In this document: one piece after another, positions 1 through 7,513 of the stretch
Numbering within the stretch: position 1 is the first letter of the stretch
Layout: every line of letters begins with the position of its first letter
DNA from: Nitrospira sp.
GTDB taxonomy: Bacteria; Nitrospirota; Nitrospiria; Nitrospirales; UBA8639
Reading direction: 5' to 3'
Assembly: GCA_028819435.1 (NCBI GenBank)
Contig: JAPPLK010000060.1
Span: 1-32,431, forward strand
DNA: 32,431 nucleotides
The notes under the pieces: generated by a model
What the model saw: the letters and a program-made list of their open reading frames with translations, nothing else
What the model was told of the DNA's origin: nothing
Databases searched by the model: none
Position numbers and translations under genes: made by a program

Positions 1-44
1 TACAACTGCTTGCATGGAGTAGCACCGTCCCCTATACTCAGCGT

Positions 45-365
45 ATGATGGAAGCGATTGCCTTTGATACCCACCGTTTTATCAAGAACCTGACGGCAAA
101 CGGCTTTACAGAGAAACAGGCGGAGGCTCTTGCGAATGAACAGGTTCAACTCCTCAACAGCAACTTGGCTACCAAAGCGGATACCCTGGCTATCAAGGCG
201 GACATCGAGAAGGTCAAGGGCGAACTGGAGTTAAAGATCGAGAAGGTCAAGAGCGACTTGGAGTTAAAGATCGAAAGCGTCAAGAGCGACTTGTTGAAAT
301 GGATGGTGATGGCCATGATTGCTCAGGGTGGGCTGATCGTTGCGTTGTTGAAGGTACTGCTGTGA
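45..365 (+). CDS. DUF1640-like coiled-coil membrane protein
   Basis: A 106-residue protein. The N-terminal block (AFDTHRFIKNLTANGFTEKQAEAL) resembles DUF1640/CCDC90-type proteins, which carry a short helical head, a coiled coil and one C-terminal membrane helix. Residues 40-87 are charged and heptad/hendecad-like. Residues 55-87 are three successive 11-residue units (EKVKGELELKI and two variants), encoded by a 33-bp tandem repeat. Residues 86-106 form a hydrophobic helix that would anchor the protein with the coiled coil outside the bilayer. Start codons at 45 and 48 are both possible and neither has a strong ribosome site. The bacterial function of this family is not established. The next gene has its own promoter, so this is probably a separate transcript. 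Confidence 0.75.
   Translation: MMEAIAFDTHRFIKNLTANGFTEKQAEALANEQVQLLNSNLATKADTLAIKADIEKVKGELELKIEKVKSDLELKIESVKSDLLKWMVMAMIAQGGLIVALLKVLL
207..305 (+). repeat. 33-bp tandem repeat, three units, inside the coiled-coil gene
   Basis: Units lie at 207-239, 240-272 and 273-305. The first two differ at only a few bases; the third diverges in its second half. Each unit encodes 11 residues, one hendecad of the coiled coil, so the array could change the length of the rod by in-frame slippage. Confidence 0.8.
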
Positions 366-378
366 GAGCCAGGTTGCC

Positions 379-407
379 TTGACACCCTCGGTTCAGGTTG
401 CTATAAA
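379..407 (+). promoter_or_regulatory. Probable sigma-70 promoter of the cupredoxin-like gene
   Basis: TTGACA at 379-384 and TATAAA at 402-407 are separated by exactly 17 bases. Predicted transcription start is near 414, giving a leader of about 50 bases before the ATG at 463. The match places the promoter just after the upstream coiled-coil gene and argues against translation starting at the upstream in-frame TTG at 379. Confidence 0.7.
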
Positions 408-462
408 ACCGGATTGTTGCGTGATAGAAGATTCGAGGAATTTTTCACCAGGAGGAATATCT

Positions 463-1251
463 ATGAGGACTCGTCAGTTGCTTACGTTGTGCCTTGGTGG
501 GTTGCTGGTTGCAATGCCACTGATTGCTCAAGCCGGCGGAACCATCAAGGGAAAGGTCATGTATTCCGGCAAGCCCGTTCCGCCGAAAGAATTTGCTTTT
601 TCCAAATTTCCCAATCCGGCCTTTTGCAAACAGAATCCCAGCCAAAAAGGGGATGACACGCGGTTGTTGAAGGAAGTCGAAGTGGATGGGAACAAAGGGC
701 TCAAGAATGCGATCGTGTCGGTTCGCGGCATTAAGGACAAAGGCTTTAAGACGACGCCGACCGTGATCGCCAAGTTGTGTGAGTTCCTGCCTTTTACTGG
801 CGTGTTGGTGAACAAGGGAAACTTCATCGTGGAAAACACCGATGCAGACGCCAATGATCCCAAGTCCAAGGAAGGGGTGTTGCATAATCCTCACAGCTTT
901 GACGTGCTCGGTGCGAAATCTTCGACCCTGTTCAATATCGGGTTGGCCAAGAAAGGCGACAAACTGGACAAGAAAATCAAGATGCGGATGGCCAGAAAGG
1001 GTTCGGTTCTCCGTTTGCAATGCGATCAGCACGAGTTTATGCAAGCCTGGTACCTGCCCGTGAGCAACGGTCATTTTGGCGTGTCCGGCGGCGACGGATC
1101 TTTTGAGATCAAGGACGTGCCCGCAGGCAAGCACAAGGTCCTGGCTTGGCATCCGGTGGCCGGCAACGTGACCATGGAAGTCGAAGTCAAGGACGGCGGG
1201 ACCGTTGAAGCCAACTTCGACATCAAAAAGAAAAACAAGTTCAAAATGTAA
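463..1251 (+). CDS. Exported cupredoxin-like / carboxypeptidase-regulatory-like protein
   Basis: 262 residues with a classical signal peptide (residues 1-24, cleavage after AQA). The start ATG at 463 follows an AGGAGG site at 451-456. The mature protein begins with a beta-rich segment (GGTIKGKVMYSGKPVPP) typical of carboxypeptidase-regulatory-like domains and ends with a second such segment (GSFEIKDVPAGKHKVLAWHP). Between them lies H141/H144, then C187-D-Q-H190-E-F-M193, which resembles a type-1 copper ligand set (His, Cys, His, Met). Such proteins are usually periplasmic; a role in copper binding or electron transfer is an inference. It is a single-gene unit with its own promoter upstream and terminator downstream, which suggests substantial expression. 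The family's function is not settled. Confidence 0.8.
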   Translation: MRTRQLLTLCLGGLLVAMPLIAQAGGTIKGKVMYSGKPVPPKEFAFSKFPNPAFCKQNPSQKGDDTRLLKEVEVDGNKGLKNAIVSVRGIKDKGFKTTPTVIAKLCEFLPFTGVLVNKGNFIVENTDADANDPKSKEGVLHNPHSFDVLGAKSSTLFNIGLAKKGDKLDKKIKMRMARKGSVLRLQCDQHEFMQAWYLPVSNGHFGVSGGDGSFEIKDVPAGKHKVLAWHPVAGNVTMEVEVKDGGTVEANFDIKKKNKFKM

Positions 1252-1276
1252 ATTCGTCTTTCCTCTTTGCAGTAGT

Positions 1277-1316
1277 GAAAAGGGCGGTAACGGTTCATCG
1301 TTGCCGCCCTTTTTCT
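1277..1316 (+). terminator. Rho-independent terminator after the cupredoxin-like gene
   Basis: Stem GGGCGGTAACG (1282-1292), loop GTTCAT, and CGTTGCCGCCC (1299-1309) with one G-T pair. Flanking A and T runs extend the stem and provide the T tract (1310-1314). Confidence 0.85.
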
Positions 1317-1380
1317 TGCGTTCGCCGGTTCCTGCCCGTTACTATCTCAATAGACTTTCTTTGGCTGCCCCCTCACCCTA

Positions 1381-1403
1381 CCCTCTCCCTCCAGGGGAGA
1401 GGG
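1381..1403. repeat. GC-rich palindrome (CCCTCTCCC...GGGAGAGGG)
   Basis: A 9-10 bp inverted repeat with a very short loop, followed by TTTT, in the gap between the cupredoxin-like gene and the methyltransferase. It resembles short intergenic palindromes dispersed in many genomes; it could act as a weak terminator. A related palindrome lies at 16777-16795. Confidence 0.6.
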
Positions 1404-1440
1404 TTTTATAAGTTGTTCGTTCCCAGAGAAAGGACTGGTT

Positions 1441-2493
1441 GTGCCTCGGGAGCTCTCTCTCGCAGAAATATTTCAGATCGGGTATTACTGGGAGACGAAA
1501 ATTCTCCTCACGGCGATCAAGCTGGATCTTTTTTCAGCCTTGGATGGCCGGTCCGATTCTCCCTCTGACTTGGCCAAGCGTTTATCTCTGGATGAACGGG
1601 CGTTGAGCCTCGTCTTAAACGCATTGGTGGCGATGCGGGTCCTGACCAAACACGAGGGTCGATTTGCGAATACCAGCGTGGCCCGGAAACACCTGGTGAA
1701 AGTCAGCCCGGATTACGTGGGTCATCTGCTGGTTTTGCACGACTCGGAATGGATGAATTGGGGAAAACTGGAAGAGACCGTCCGGTCCGGCGTGTCTCCG
1801 GTCCGGCAGCACGTCTTTGAAACCGACCCGGAGATGGGTGCCAACGTGCTGGCGGTTCTGGACCGGATCGGCCGGGGTAGCGGAGTCACCCTCGCGAAGG
1901 TCCTGCAACTGGACGGTGTCGAACAGGTGCTGGACGTCGGCGGGGGAGCCGGGACCAATGCGATTGCCTTTTGCCGGGAATATCCCCATCTCAGGGCCAC
2001 GGTATTTGATCTGCCTTCAACCCTCCAGGTGACCGAACGGTCAATCAAGGAAGCCGGGTTGGAGGATCGGATTGCCGTCATGCCGGGCAATTTCAATACG
2101 GATTCATTGGGCGGCCTCTATGACCTTGTGCTTTTGTCCGACGTGCTTCATTACCAGGACGCGCAAGCCAACGCCGCATTGGTACGCAAGGCCTTTGCTC
2201 ACCTCACGGATGAGGGCCGGTTGGTGATCAAGGACAGGTTTTTGGACCCGGATCGAACGAGCCCGGCTTGGACCACGGCATTTGCCGTGCATATTCTGGT
2301 CAATACGGAAGAAGGACAGTGCTTCACGACCCAGGAGGCCATGGAATGGATGATCAGGGCCGGCTTTACTTCCGTCACGGAACTGGAGCCGCGGGCGATT
2401 GTTCAGGGAATCAAGGAACCTCTGATTTCTTGTGATAGCGGGATGCAGGGCAAGGCGTCTCGCAGCGAAACCCGAGGCTTATCATCGAGATAG
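1441..2493 (+). CDS. SAM-dependent O-methyltransferase (COMT-like), C-terminus altered by MITE
   Basis: A 350-residue class I methyltransferase of the Methyltransf_2 type. An N-terminal winged-helix dimerisation domain (about 1-110: GYYWETKILLTAIKLDLF, then LAKRLSLDERALSLVLNALV) precedes a Rossmann domain with SAM motif DVGGGAG at residues 165-171 and the post-I stretch LLSDVLHYQDAQ. Such enzymes methylate hydroxyls of quinones, carotenoids or phenolics; the substrate cannot be told here. The start is GTG at 1441 behind AAAGGA. Native sequence ends at K325; the last 25 residues are encoded by a 142-bp mobile element that begins at 2415. Removing the element and one target copy gives a tail of SGGD and a TAA directly before the ATG of the next gene, so the original protein was probably 329 residues. 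The catalytic core is intact, so activity may persist. Confidence 0.88.
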   Translation: MPRELSLAEIFQIGYYWETKILLTAIKLDLFSALDGRSDSPSDLAKRLSLDERALSLVLNALVAMRVLTKHEGRFANTSVARKHLVKVSPDYVGHLLVLHDSEWMNWGKLEETVRSGVSPVRQHVFETDPEMGANVLAVLDRIGRGSGVTLAKVLQLDGVEQVLDVGGGAGTNAIAFCREYPHLRATVFDLPSTLQVTERSIKEAGLEDRIAVMPGNFNTDSLGGLYDLVLLSDVLHYQDAQANAALVRKAFAHLTDEGRLVIKDRFLDPDRTSPAWTTAFAVHILVNTEEGQCFTTQEAMEWMIRAGFTSVTELEPRAIVQGIKEPLISCDSGMQGKASRSETRGLSSR

Positions 2494-2560
2494 GTGAGGG
2501 TTGAGCGAGGACACAACGCAGCCATGCGCCCGATAGTGCATTAAATCAGAGGTTCCTCAA
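2411..2560. mobile_element. 142-bp MITE copy 1 with TCAA target duplication
   Basis: Element 2415-2556 begins GGAACCTCTGATT and ends AATCAGAGGTTCC, with 15-bp terminal inverted repeats (one mismatch). It is flanked by TCAA at 2411-2414 and 2557-2560. It matches the copies at 9776 and 22546 over the full length, with about five or six differences in 142. It contains no ORF large enough for a transposase, so it would move only with a transposase supplied elsewhere. It sits inside the end of the methyltransferase gene. Confidence 0.92.
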
Positions 2561-2576
2561 ATCAGGAGGAGATTAA

Positions 2577-3293
2577 ATGGCCGAATGGTTACGAGAGCCG
2601 GGGTTTGTGGGGACGCATGCTACCATGGGGGCCGATATCAGTCAGTTGATGGCCACGTTGTTCACCGGGTTGTTTATCGTCGGGTGGATCCAGGCCAAAA
2701 AGAGTCACGCGAGCGGTCATCATTGGTTGATGCTCGGCGGGATGATTGCCATGCTGGCATTTTTCGTCAGTTATTATTTGTTTCGCCAGCTTGGCGTGTT
2801 GGCCTTTGAGGGCAAGGAAGGGTTCGGCGGGTCGCAGGCGTTGTACGACAACGTGTTCGTGCCTCTGTTGACCTTTCACATTCTCCTGGTCGTGATCGGA
2901 TTGATCATGGCCATTTATATGATTGTCCTGGGATTTCGCTCTCAAACTTTTATCAATGGCCGGCGTCAGTTACAAGAGGCCATCCTGCAAACCACCGGGA
3001 AAAAGATAGCCGTCATCTTCGGTGGAGTAACGGCGCTCGTGTTGCTGTTGTTTTTCAGCCGCGTGGCGGCCAGCGGTTTTTCCATGGGTAAATTCGGCGT
3101 CTATCTCGGACTCCTTATCCTCATTGCCCTGGTGTTCGGTGTCGAGGTGGTCATTCAACGTCTGTGGCCGAATGGGGCGCGACGACACCGGGTCCTGGGC
3201 TGGTTTACCATGGTGGTGTATTGTGTGTTGTTCCTGACCGGCAGTATTACCTATACCATGCTGTATATCTTGTATCCCGGACGAATCGGATAA
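2577..3293 (+). CDS. DUF420 membrane protein (oxidase assembly-like, CtaM/YozB type)
   Basis: 238 residues, about seven hydrophobic helices. The N-terminal half matches the DUF420 pattern: GFVGTHATMGADI at residues 9-21, then H-W-LMLGG, then a YYLFRQ segment and LLTFHILLVVIGL, with conserved histidines inside or next to helices. DUF420 members CtaM/YozB are needed for maturation of heme-copper oxidases in Firmicutes, so a role in heme or oxidase assembly is inferred. The start ATG has a strong AGGAGGAG site at 2564-2571. The gene stood directly against the methyltransferase stop codon before the MITE inserted. It is followed after 4 bases by the next gene and heads the block that includes a bd-like oxidase subunit. 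The C-terminal helices extend beyond the DUF420 core. Confidence 0.75.
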   Translation: MAEWLREPGFVGTHATMGADISQLMATLFTGLFIVGWIQAKKSHASGHHWLMLGGMIAMLAFFVSYYLFRQLGVLAFEGKEGFGGSQALYDNVFVPLLTFHILLVVIGLIMAIYMIVLGFRSQTFINGRRQLQEAILQTTGKKIAVIFGGVTALVLLLFFSRVAASGFSMGKFGVYLGLLILIALVFGVEVVIQRLWPNGARRHRVLGWFTMVVYCVLFLTGSITYTMLYILYPGRIG

Positions 3294-3297
3294 CCCC

Positions 3298-3780
3298 GTG
3301 GTGCACTGTGCCTGTGGCTCAGGTTTTCGATGTGAGGTCATTGAAGAATGGGAAGAGGCACGGGTCTTTCTGCGCTATCGCTGTGAACGATGCGGGTTTC
3401 GTGTGGGAATCGAGACGGACCCTCGAAAAGGCGGTGTGTCGCTCGACCGTCCGGCCTGGACGGATGAAGCCCGACATCGGTTGGACCGGCTTCCCCCGTA
3501 TGTGGAGCCTCTTGTCCGGCGGGACGTGGAAGACTATGCGGATCGAAACGGCCTCACCGTGATCTCGACCGACGTCATGATGGAAGCCGGTACCCAGGGG
3601 ATGGTGTCCTGGCATCCCGATGCGAAGCAACGTTTGTCCCGCGTTCCGGGGCCGGTTCGCGCGATGGCGCGCGTGGAGTTGGAGCGGACGGCCCAGGACA
3701 GGGGCCTCCCTGAAGTTACGGTGGAGTTGATGGAAGAAATCAAGGCCCGCTATTTCGGCATGGCAGCCCCGCGGGGGTGA
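3298..3780 (+). CDS. Zinc-ribbon protein with two PCP_red-type domains
   Basis: 160 residues starting at GTG 3298 (a second GTG at 3301 is equally possible), 4 bases after the previous stop. The N-terminus has C4-x-C6 and C29-x-x-C32, a probable metal-binding ribbon. Two roughly 45-residue repeats follow: W-TDEARHRLDRLPPYVEPLVRR and W-HPDAKQRLSRVPGPVRAMAR, each then continuing into a helix with 'G-LP/LTV'. This is the PCP_red domain pattern, first seen at the C-terminus of the ChlB subunit of light-independent protochlorophyllide reductase. Nothing else for chlorophyll synthesis is in view, so its role is unknown. A small soluble redox or assembly factor for the adjacent membrane proteins is a guess from context. 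Confidence 0.7.
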   Translation: MVHCACGSGFRCEVIEEWEEARVFLRYRCERCGFRVGIETDPRKGGVSLDRPAWTDEARHRLDRLPPYVEPLVRRDVEDYADRNGLTVISTDVMMEAGTQGMVSWHPDAKQRLSRVPGPVRAMARVELERTAQDRGLPEVTVELMEEIKARYFGMAAPRG

Positions 3781-3799
3781 CGTGCGGAACGTCTCCGGA

Positions 3800-3875
3800 G
3801 GGCAGGCACAAGGGCCTGCCCCTACAAATAATACGGGCTCTCCCTAGTCGTAGGGGACGGCCCCTGTGCCGTCCC
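3800..3875. repeat. Pair of inverted REP-like palindromes
   Basis: Two 26-base units face each other. 3850-3875 reads GTAGGGGACGGCCCCTGTGC then CGTCCC. The reverse complement of 3800-3825 reads GTAGGGGCAGGCCCTTGTGC then CTGCCC. Each is itself palindromic and they are separated by 24 bases, like a bacterial interspersed mosaic element. They occupy most of the 115-base gap before the next gene. Confidence 0.75.
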
Positions 3876-3895
3876 GAATGAATTGAGAAATTCCG

Positions 3896-4984
3896 ATGCT
3901 GCATCGACTTGCACTCCGGGTGATTCCCCAACTGAACGCGACCGTCACGGAACCCGACGTTCGCAGACGGAAGCGCTGGGTGATGCTCGCTCCGGGGTTC
4001 GTGGCGTTTGTCCTCTATCGTCTCTTGAAGGACGTGCTGCCCTTATCCGACCCGCTGGCGTTGTTGGCGTTCAGCGGCGTCCTTTCGACGCTCACCGCGT
4101 ATTGGGCCTATGCAATGGGACGCGTGGAGACGTTGACCCGGATTTGCCGGACCGATAATCCAAGCCGTCTTTTCTGGATCGGCGGATGGATCGGGTTCGT
4201 CTACGGTGTGCAACTTGCGTTGCTGGTGTTGGCGATCCTGGCACTCTTTGTCGATTACAATTTTCTGGTTCATCCCGAAGGTCCGGCCATGATGGCCCTG
4301 ATTATCCCCTGTACGTCGGTCACTCGCGACGCCTTTGAAATCGGGCACGTGGTTCGAATGGAAGCCCAAGGCGCAAGGATGGTGGCCTTTCCCGACGGCG
4401 GGTCGTTTCGTGAATTGCTTCAGCGCGACTTTCTTCACTTGGCTCCATGGGTGGGCGCGGGAATCGTCGCCGGCGGGGCCACCGCGGTTCTGTCCCGACT
4501 CGGCTGGGCCGGCAACGGGGGGGAAGTCGGCCCGGTAATCCTGGTCTGTATCGTGGCGGCGTTCTGCGCCCATGGGGCTTTCTTGTCCGGGAAACGTCCT
4601 CTCGACAATTTCCCTGATCGCTTCAAGATAGAATCGTGGTGGGAAACCTGCCGGTTTTGGTTCTGGCCGTGTTTGACTTTTGCGTTTACTTACTATTTAG
4701 TGCAATTCGGCCTCGTCGCCTTTGTGTTGAGGGTTGAGGACGCGGCCCTTTTCGTTCACCTGGTCGTTGGTGGGGTGACCACGGGGATGATGGCGGGGTA
4801 CGGCTACTTCTTGGGGACACGGGTCTTTGTGGAGACGCAAACTCAGGGCGAAATCTCCGAAGGTTTGAAACGGTGTCCGTTCGTGATGGAAATTTTGGCC
4901 AAAACCGGGTGGGTGACGTCAGGACGGAAGGGGGAGCCTGTTGAGATCAGTCAGGGAGAACCCTCGCGAGAGATGCTTTCATGA
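3896..4984 (+). CDS. Polytopic membrane protein of unknown function
   Basis: 362 residues with roughly seven or eight hydrophobic segments (for example GFVAFVLYRLL, WIGFVYGVQLALLVLAILALF, HLAPWVGAGIVAGGATAVL, ILVCIVAAFCAHGAFL, FWFWPCLTFAFTYYLVQFGLVAFVL, HLVVGGVTTGMMAGYGYFLG). A cytoplasm-like loop follows the third segment (CTSVTRDAFEIGHVVRMEAQG). I do not recognise a family. The ATG at 3896 lacks a clear ribosome site, so a later start is possible. The stop overlaps the ATG of the oxidase gene by 4 bases (ATGA), implying translational coupling and a role in making, anchoring or partnering that protein. Its size and topology would allow it to be a second membrane subunit of the complex. Confidence 0.7.
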   Translation: MLHRLALRVIPQLNATVTEPDVRRRKRWVMLAPGFVAFVLYRLLKDVLPLSDPLALLAFSGVLSTLTAYWAYAMGRVETLTRICRTDNPSRLFWIGGWIGFVYGVQLALLVLAILALFVDYNFLVHPEGPAMMALIIPCTSVTRDAFEIGHVVRMEAQGARMVAFPDGGSFRELLQRDFLHLAPWVGAGIVAGGATAVLSRLGWAGNGGEVGPVILVCIVAAFCAHGAFLSGKRPLDNFPDRFKIESWWETCRFWFWPCLTFAFTYYLVQFGLVAFVLRVEDAALFVHLVVGGVTTGMMAGYGYFLGTRVFVETQTQGEISEGLKRCPFVMEILAKTGWVTSGRKGEPVEISQGEPSREMLS

Positions 4985-6831
4985 AAACCGGCGTGTCTGT
5001 TTTCCTGTTGTGGATGCTGGGTTTTGTGCTTGCCGCGCCGATGCCGGGGTGGGCCGGTCAGGATGTTTCCGCCCTGACCGAGGACGTCTATTATAAGACC
5101 GACGGAATCCCTCAAAGCCCTCCGGCGATGGAAACCGGATCCACCTACCCGCAGTGGCAACCGCTCAATAACCGGATCATCATCTGGCTCGTCACGCAGC
5201 AGCATACCTATTTCGGCGGGTTTGTCCTGGCCCTGCCGTTGTTTGCGTTTCTCCTGGAGTTGTTGGGTCTGACGCGTCGTGATCCGCTGGCAGCCCAACG
5301 GTACGACGGTTTGGGTCGCGACATTCTTCGCGTCGGGGTGGTTTCGCTTTCGGTTACGGCCCTGCTTGGCAGCGTTATGCTTGGGGCGTTCATCACGTTC
5401 TATCCCGTGTTCATGACGTACATGGGTTCCACGTTCAAACAGATGATGCCGTTGTATGCCGCGGTGTTTTTGGGGGAATCTTTCCTCCTGGTGTTGTACT
5501 ACTACAGTTGGGACCGCCTGGCCCAGGGTGCAGGGAAATGGGTGCATTTGTCGATCGGGGTCGTGGCGAACGGCATGGGCGTGATGTTGCTCCTGCTGGC
5601 CAATGCCTGGGCGTCGTTTATGATGGCGCCCGCGGGAGTAAACGCCGAGGGACAATTTCTGGGGAACGTCTGGCATTTGTTGCATTCGCCATTATGGAAT
5701 CCGCTGAATGCCCATCGGTTCCTGGCGGATATCATGTCCGGCGGGGCCGTTGTCGTGGCCTATGCCGCGTACCGGTTTTTGAAGACCCGGGCGCAGGAGG
5801 AACGGGCCTATTATGATTGGGTGGGGTACGTGTTCATCGTCGTGGTGGTGTGTGCGTTGCTTCCCATGCCGTTTGCCGGATATTGGCTGATGCGTTCCGT
5901 GTTCGAATTCCGTCAGGAGATGGGTATGACCATGATGGGCGGATTGTTGTCCTGGCTGTTCGTGGTTCAGGCCACCACCATCGGTGCGTTGTTTCTCGGT
6001 ATCAATTATTACATCTGGCAGTCCCTGGGACGGTTGCGTGACGGGGAACGGTATCATCCCTATTTCAAATTTATTCTCGTCGGACTGATGGTGTCGTTTC
6101 TGGTCTGGTTCACCCCCCATACCATTGCCATGACGCCAAGCGAAATGAAAGCCATGGGCGCGGCGCAACACCCGGTGATCGGACAGTTCGGGGTGATGTC
6201 GGCGAAAAACGGCGCCATCAACGTCATGATCTGCCTGACCGCCTTGAGCTACCTGTTGTATCGCCGAGCCAACCGCATCATTACCGTGCCGTGGGCCGCG
6301 GCGGGAAACGTGGCGATCGGGACGTTGTTTGTCGTGGGCATGGCCAATATCGTCTGGGTCTCGGTGTACGGGTTTTTCATTCCCGCCCACGTTCGGGTCG
6401 GCCTCTCCATTCCGCAAGGGGCGACCACGGCGACGGTCCTGCTCGGAGGGTTGGCACTCAATCATTTTCTGTTGAAGGGGAGCGAGGTTCGAGGTCCCAT
6501 CCAATGGGGAGGGATATCCGTGCGCGGGATGGTAGCGTTGTTCGGGATCGCCGCGACCTTTTCCTGGGTGATGGGGTTGATGGGATATATCCGGTCGGCT
6601 GGCCGGTTGGGATGGCACGTCAATGAGCTGATGGCCGACGTTTCCCCTTGGGCTTTTACTCCTGCCATCACGTTTGCGGCCAAAATGGTGACCATCAACA
6701 TGGTGTTGTTCTGGGCTTCGGTGTTTTTCATGTTTTGGCTGGCCACCCGGGACAAACGGCCGGCCGTCGTGGAAAAGGACGCGCCGAGCATGTCGTTCGT
6801 GCAGGCGTTCTCTCGAGAGGAGTCGGTATGA
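4981..6831 (+). CDS. Cytochrome bd-like oxidase subunit (paralogue 1)
   Basis: 616 residues, about 13-14 membrane helices after a cleavable-looking signal peptide (MKTGVSVFLLWMLGFVLAAP...GWAG). It resembles CydA: GESFLLVLYYYSWDRL aligns with the CydA segment FLESTFVGLFFFGWDRL, and LANAWASFMMAPAGV with VANGWMQNPI. The Q-loop motif GRQPW of CydA is not found, and the acidic residue eight positions before the GES glutamate (E99 of E. coli) is replaced by Leu. Histidines shared with the paralogue at 10484 include QQH75, WHxxHxxLWNPLNxHR, TPHTI, QHPV and WHVNE (H546). Such proteins have been described in Nitrospira as candidate terminal oxidases; biochemical proof is lacking to my knowledge. Coupled by 4-base overlaps to the genes on both sides. 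Confidence 0.82.
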   Translation: MKTGVSVFLLWMLGFVLAAPMPGWAGQDVSALTEDVYYKTDGIPQSPPAMETGSTYPQWQPLNNRIIIWLVTQQHTYFGGFVLALPLFAFLLELLGLTRRDPLAAQRYDGLGRDILRVGVVSLSVTALLGSVMLGAFITFYPVFMTYMGSTFKQMMPLYAAVFLGESFLLVLYYYSWDRLAQGAGKWVHLSIGVVANGMGVMLLLLANAWASFMMAPAGVNAEGQFLGNVWHLLHSPLWNPLNAHRFLADIMSGGAVVVAYAAYRFLKTRAQEERAYYDWVGYVFIVVVVCALLPMPFAGYWLMRSVFEFRQEMGMTMMGGLLSWLFVVQATTIGALFLGINYYIWQSLGRLRDGERYHPYFKFILVGLMVSFLVWFTPHTIAMTPSEMKAMGAAQHPVIGQFGVMSAKNGAINVMICLTALSYLLYRRANRIITVPWAAAGNVAIGTLFVVGMANIVWVSVYGFFIPAHVRVGLSIPQGATTATVLLGGLALNHFLLKGSEVRGPIQWGGISVRGMVALFGIAATFSWVMGLMGYIRSAGRLGWHVNELMADVSPWAFTPAITFAAKMVTINMVLFWASVFFMFWLATRDKRPAVVEKDAPSMSFVQAFSREESV

Positions 6832-7463
6832 GGACGGGAAGAATACTCGTCACGTGTCTTTCCCTGTTTGTGTTTTGTGTTCCCATGCTGCTTGGAACGG
6901 CTTTCTCGCAGGTCGTGACGCTCGAAAATTTTGAAAGTCCTGATGAGGAGCAGTTCCCGAAAGGATGGGACGGGTCCCGAAGTACGATCACCGCAAGAGA
7001 GGCCTATGCCATTCACCGGGAGGGGGACATCGCGTTCCTGAAAGGCAAGTGGGCGAACCAGCGTGTGTATACCAAGAACATTGATTGGGATCCCCGCACC
7101 CACCCTATTCTCACTTGGCGATGGCGCCTGCACGTTGTCCCGGAGAAGGCTGAATTCCTTGCGGCAGTTTTTGCAAATCTGGATACGGACCTGATGTTTA
7201 TTCCAGTGTCCACGAAGTACGTCTGGAGCGGCACGAAAGCCAAGGGGTCGGTCACGGACGGTGGTCTGTTCGGCGCGGCCGAGGTTGTGGTGCGTTCAGG
7301 CGTGCAGCCGGTGGGTGAATGGGTGGAAGAAACGGTCAATGCCTACAAAGATTTTATAGAGATTCATGATCATGATCCTGCTCCGCGGGCATGGGGTCTT
7401 TCCCTGCAAAGCGGCCCGGGGGTGGAAATCGATTTCGGTTCGATCGAGGTGCTGGCGGAATAA
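6828..7463 (+). CDS. DUF3047-like exported protein
   Basis: 211 residues starting at the ATG that overlaps the oxidase stop (ATGA). A signal peptide runs over residues 1-24 ([23 protein letters not shown]). The mature part fits the DUF3047 pattern: an opening strand with [15 protein letters not shown], then [19 protein letters not shown], then [26 protein letters not shown] and a final acidic strand. This is a probable beta-sandwich of periplasmic location. No catalytic residues can be assigned. Translational coupling to the bd-like oxidase suggests it binds or helps assemble the periplasmic face of that complex; this is inference. Confidence 0.72.
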   Translation: MRTGRILVTCLSLFVFCVPMLLGTAFSQVVTLENFESPDEEQFPKGWDGSRSTITAREAYAIHREGDIAFLKGKWANQRVYTKNIDWDPRTHPILTWRWRLHVVPEKAEFLAAVFANLDTDLMFIPVSTKYVWSGTKAKGSVTDGGLFGAAEVVVRSGVQPVGEWVEETVNAYKDFIEIHDHDPAPRAWGLSLQSGPGVEIDFGSIEVLAE

Positions 7464-7513
7464 AGCCTCGCGGTCGCCTGGCGACAAGGAGATCTGCAAT
7501 TTCTAAAGGAACC

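Noticed and set aside
445..1152. Long minus-strand open frame (235 codons) opposite the cupredoxin-like gene
   Set aside because: It has no ribosome site and low-complexity composition, and it lies fully opposite a gene with promoter, signal peptide and terminator. It is a shadow frame.
2411..2560. MITE copies as a structured RNA or riboswitch
   Set aside because: Perfect 4-bp target duplications that differ between copies, and clean empty-site reconstruction, show they are insertions.
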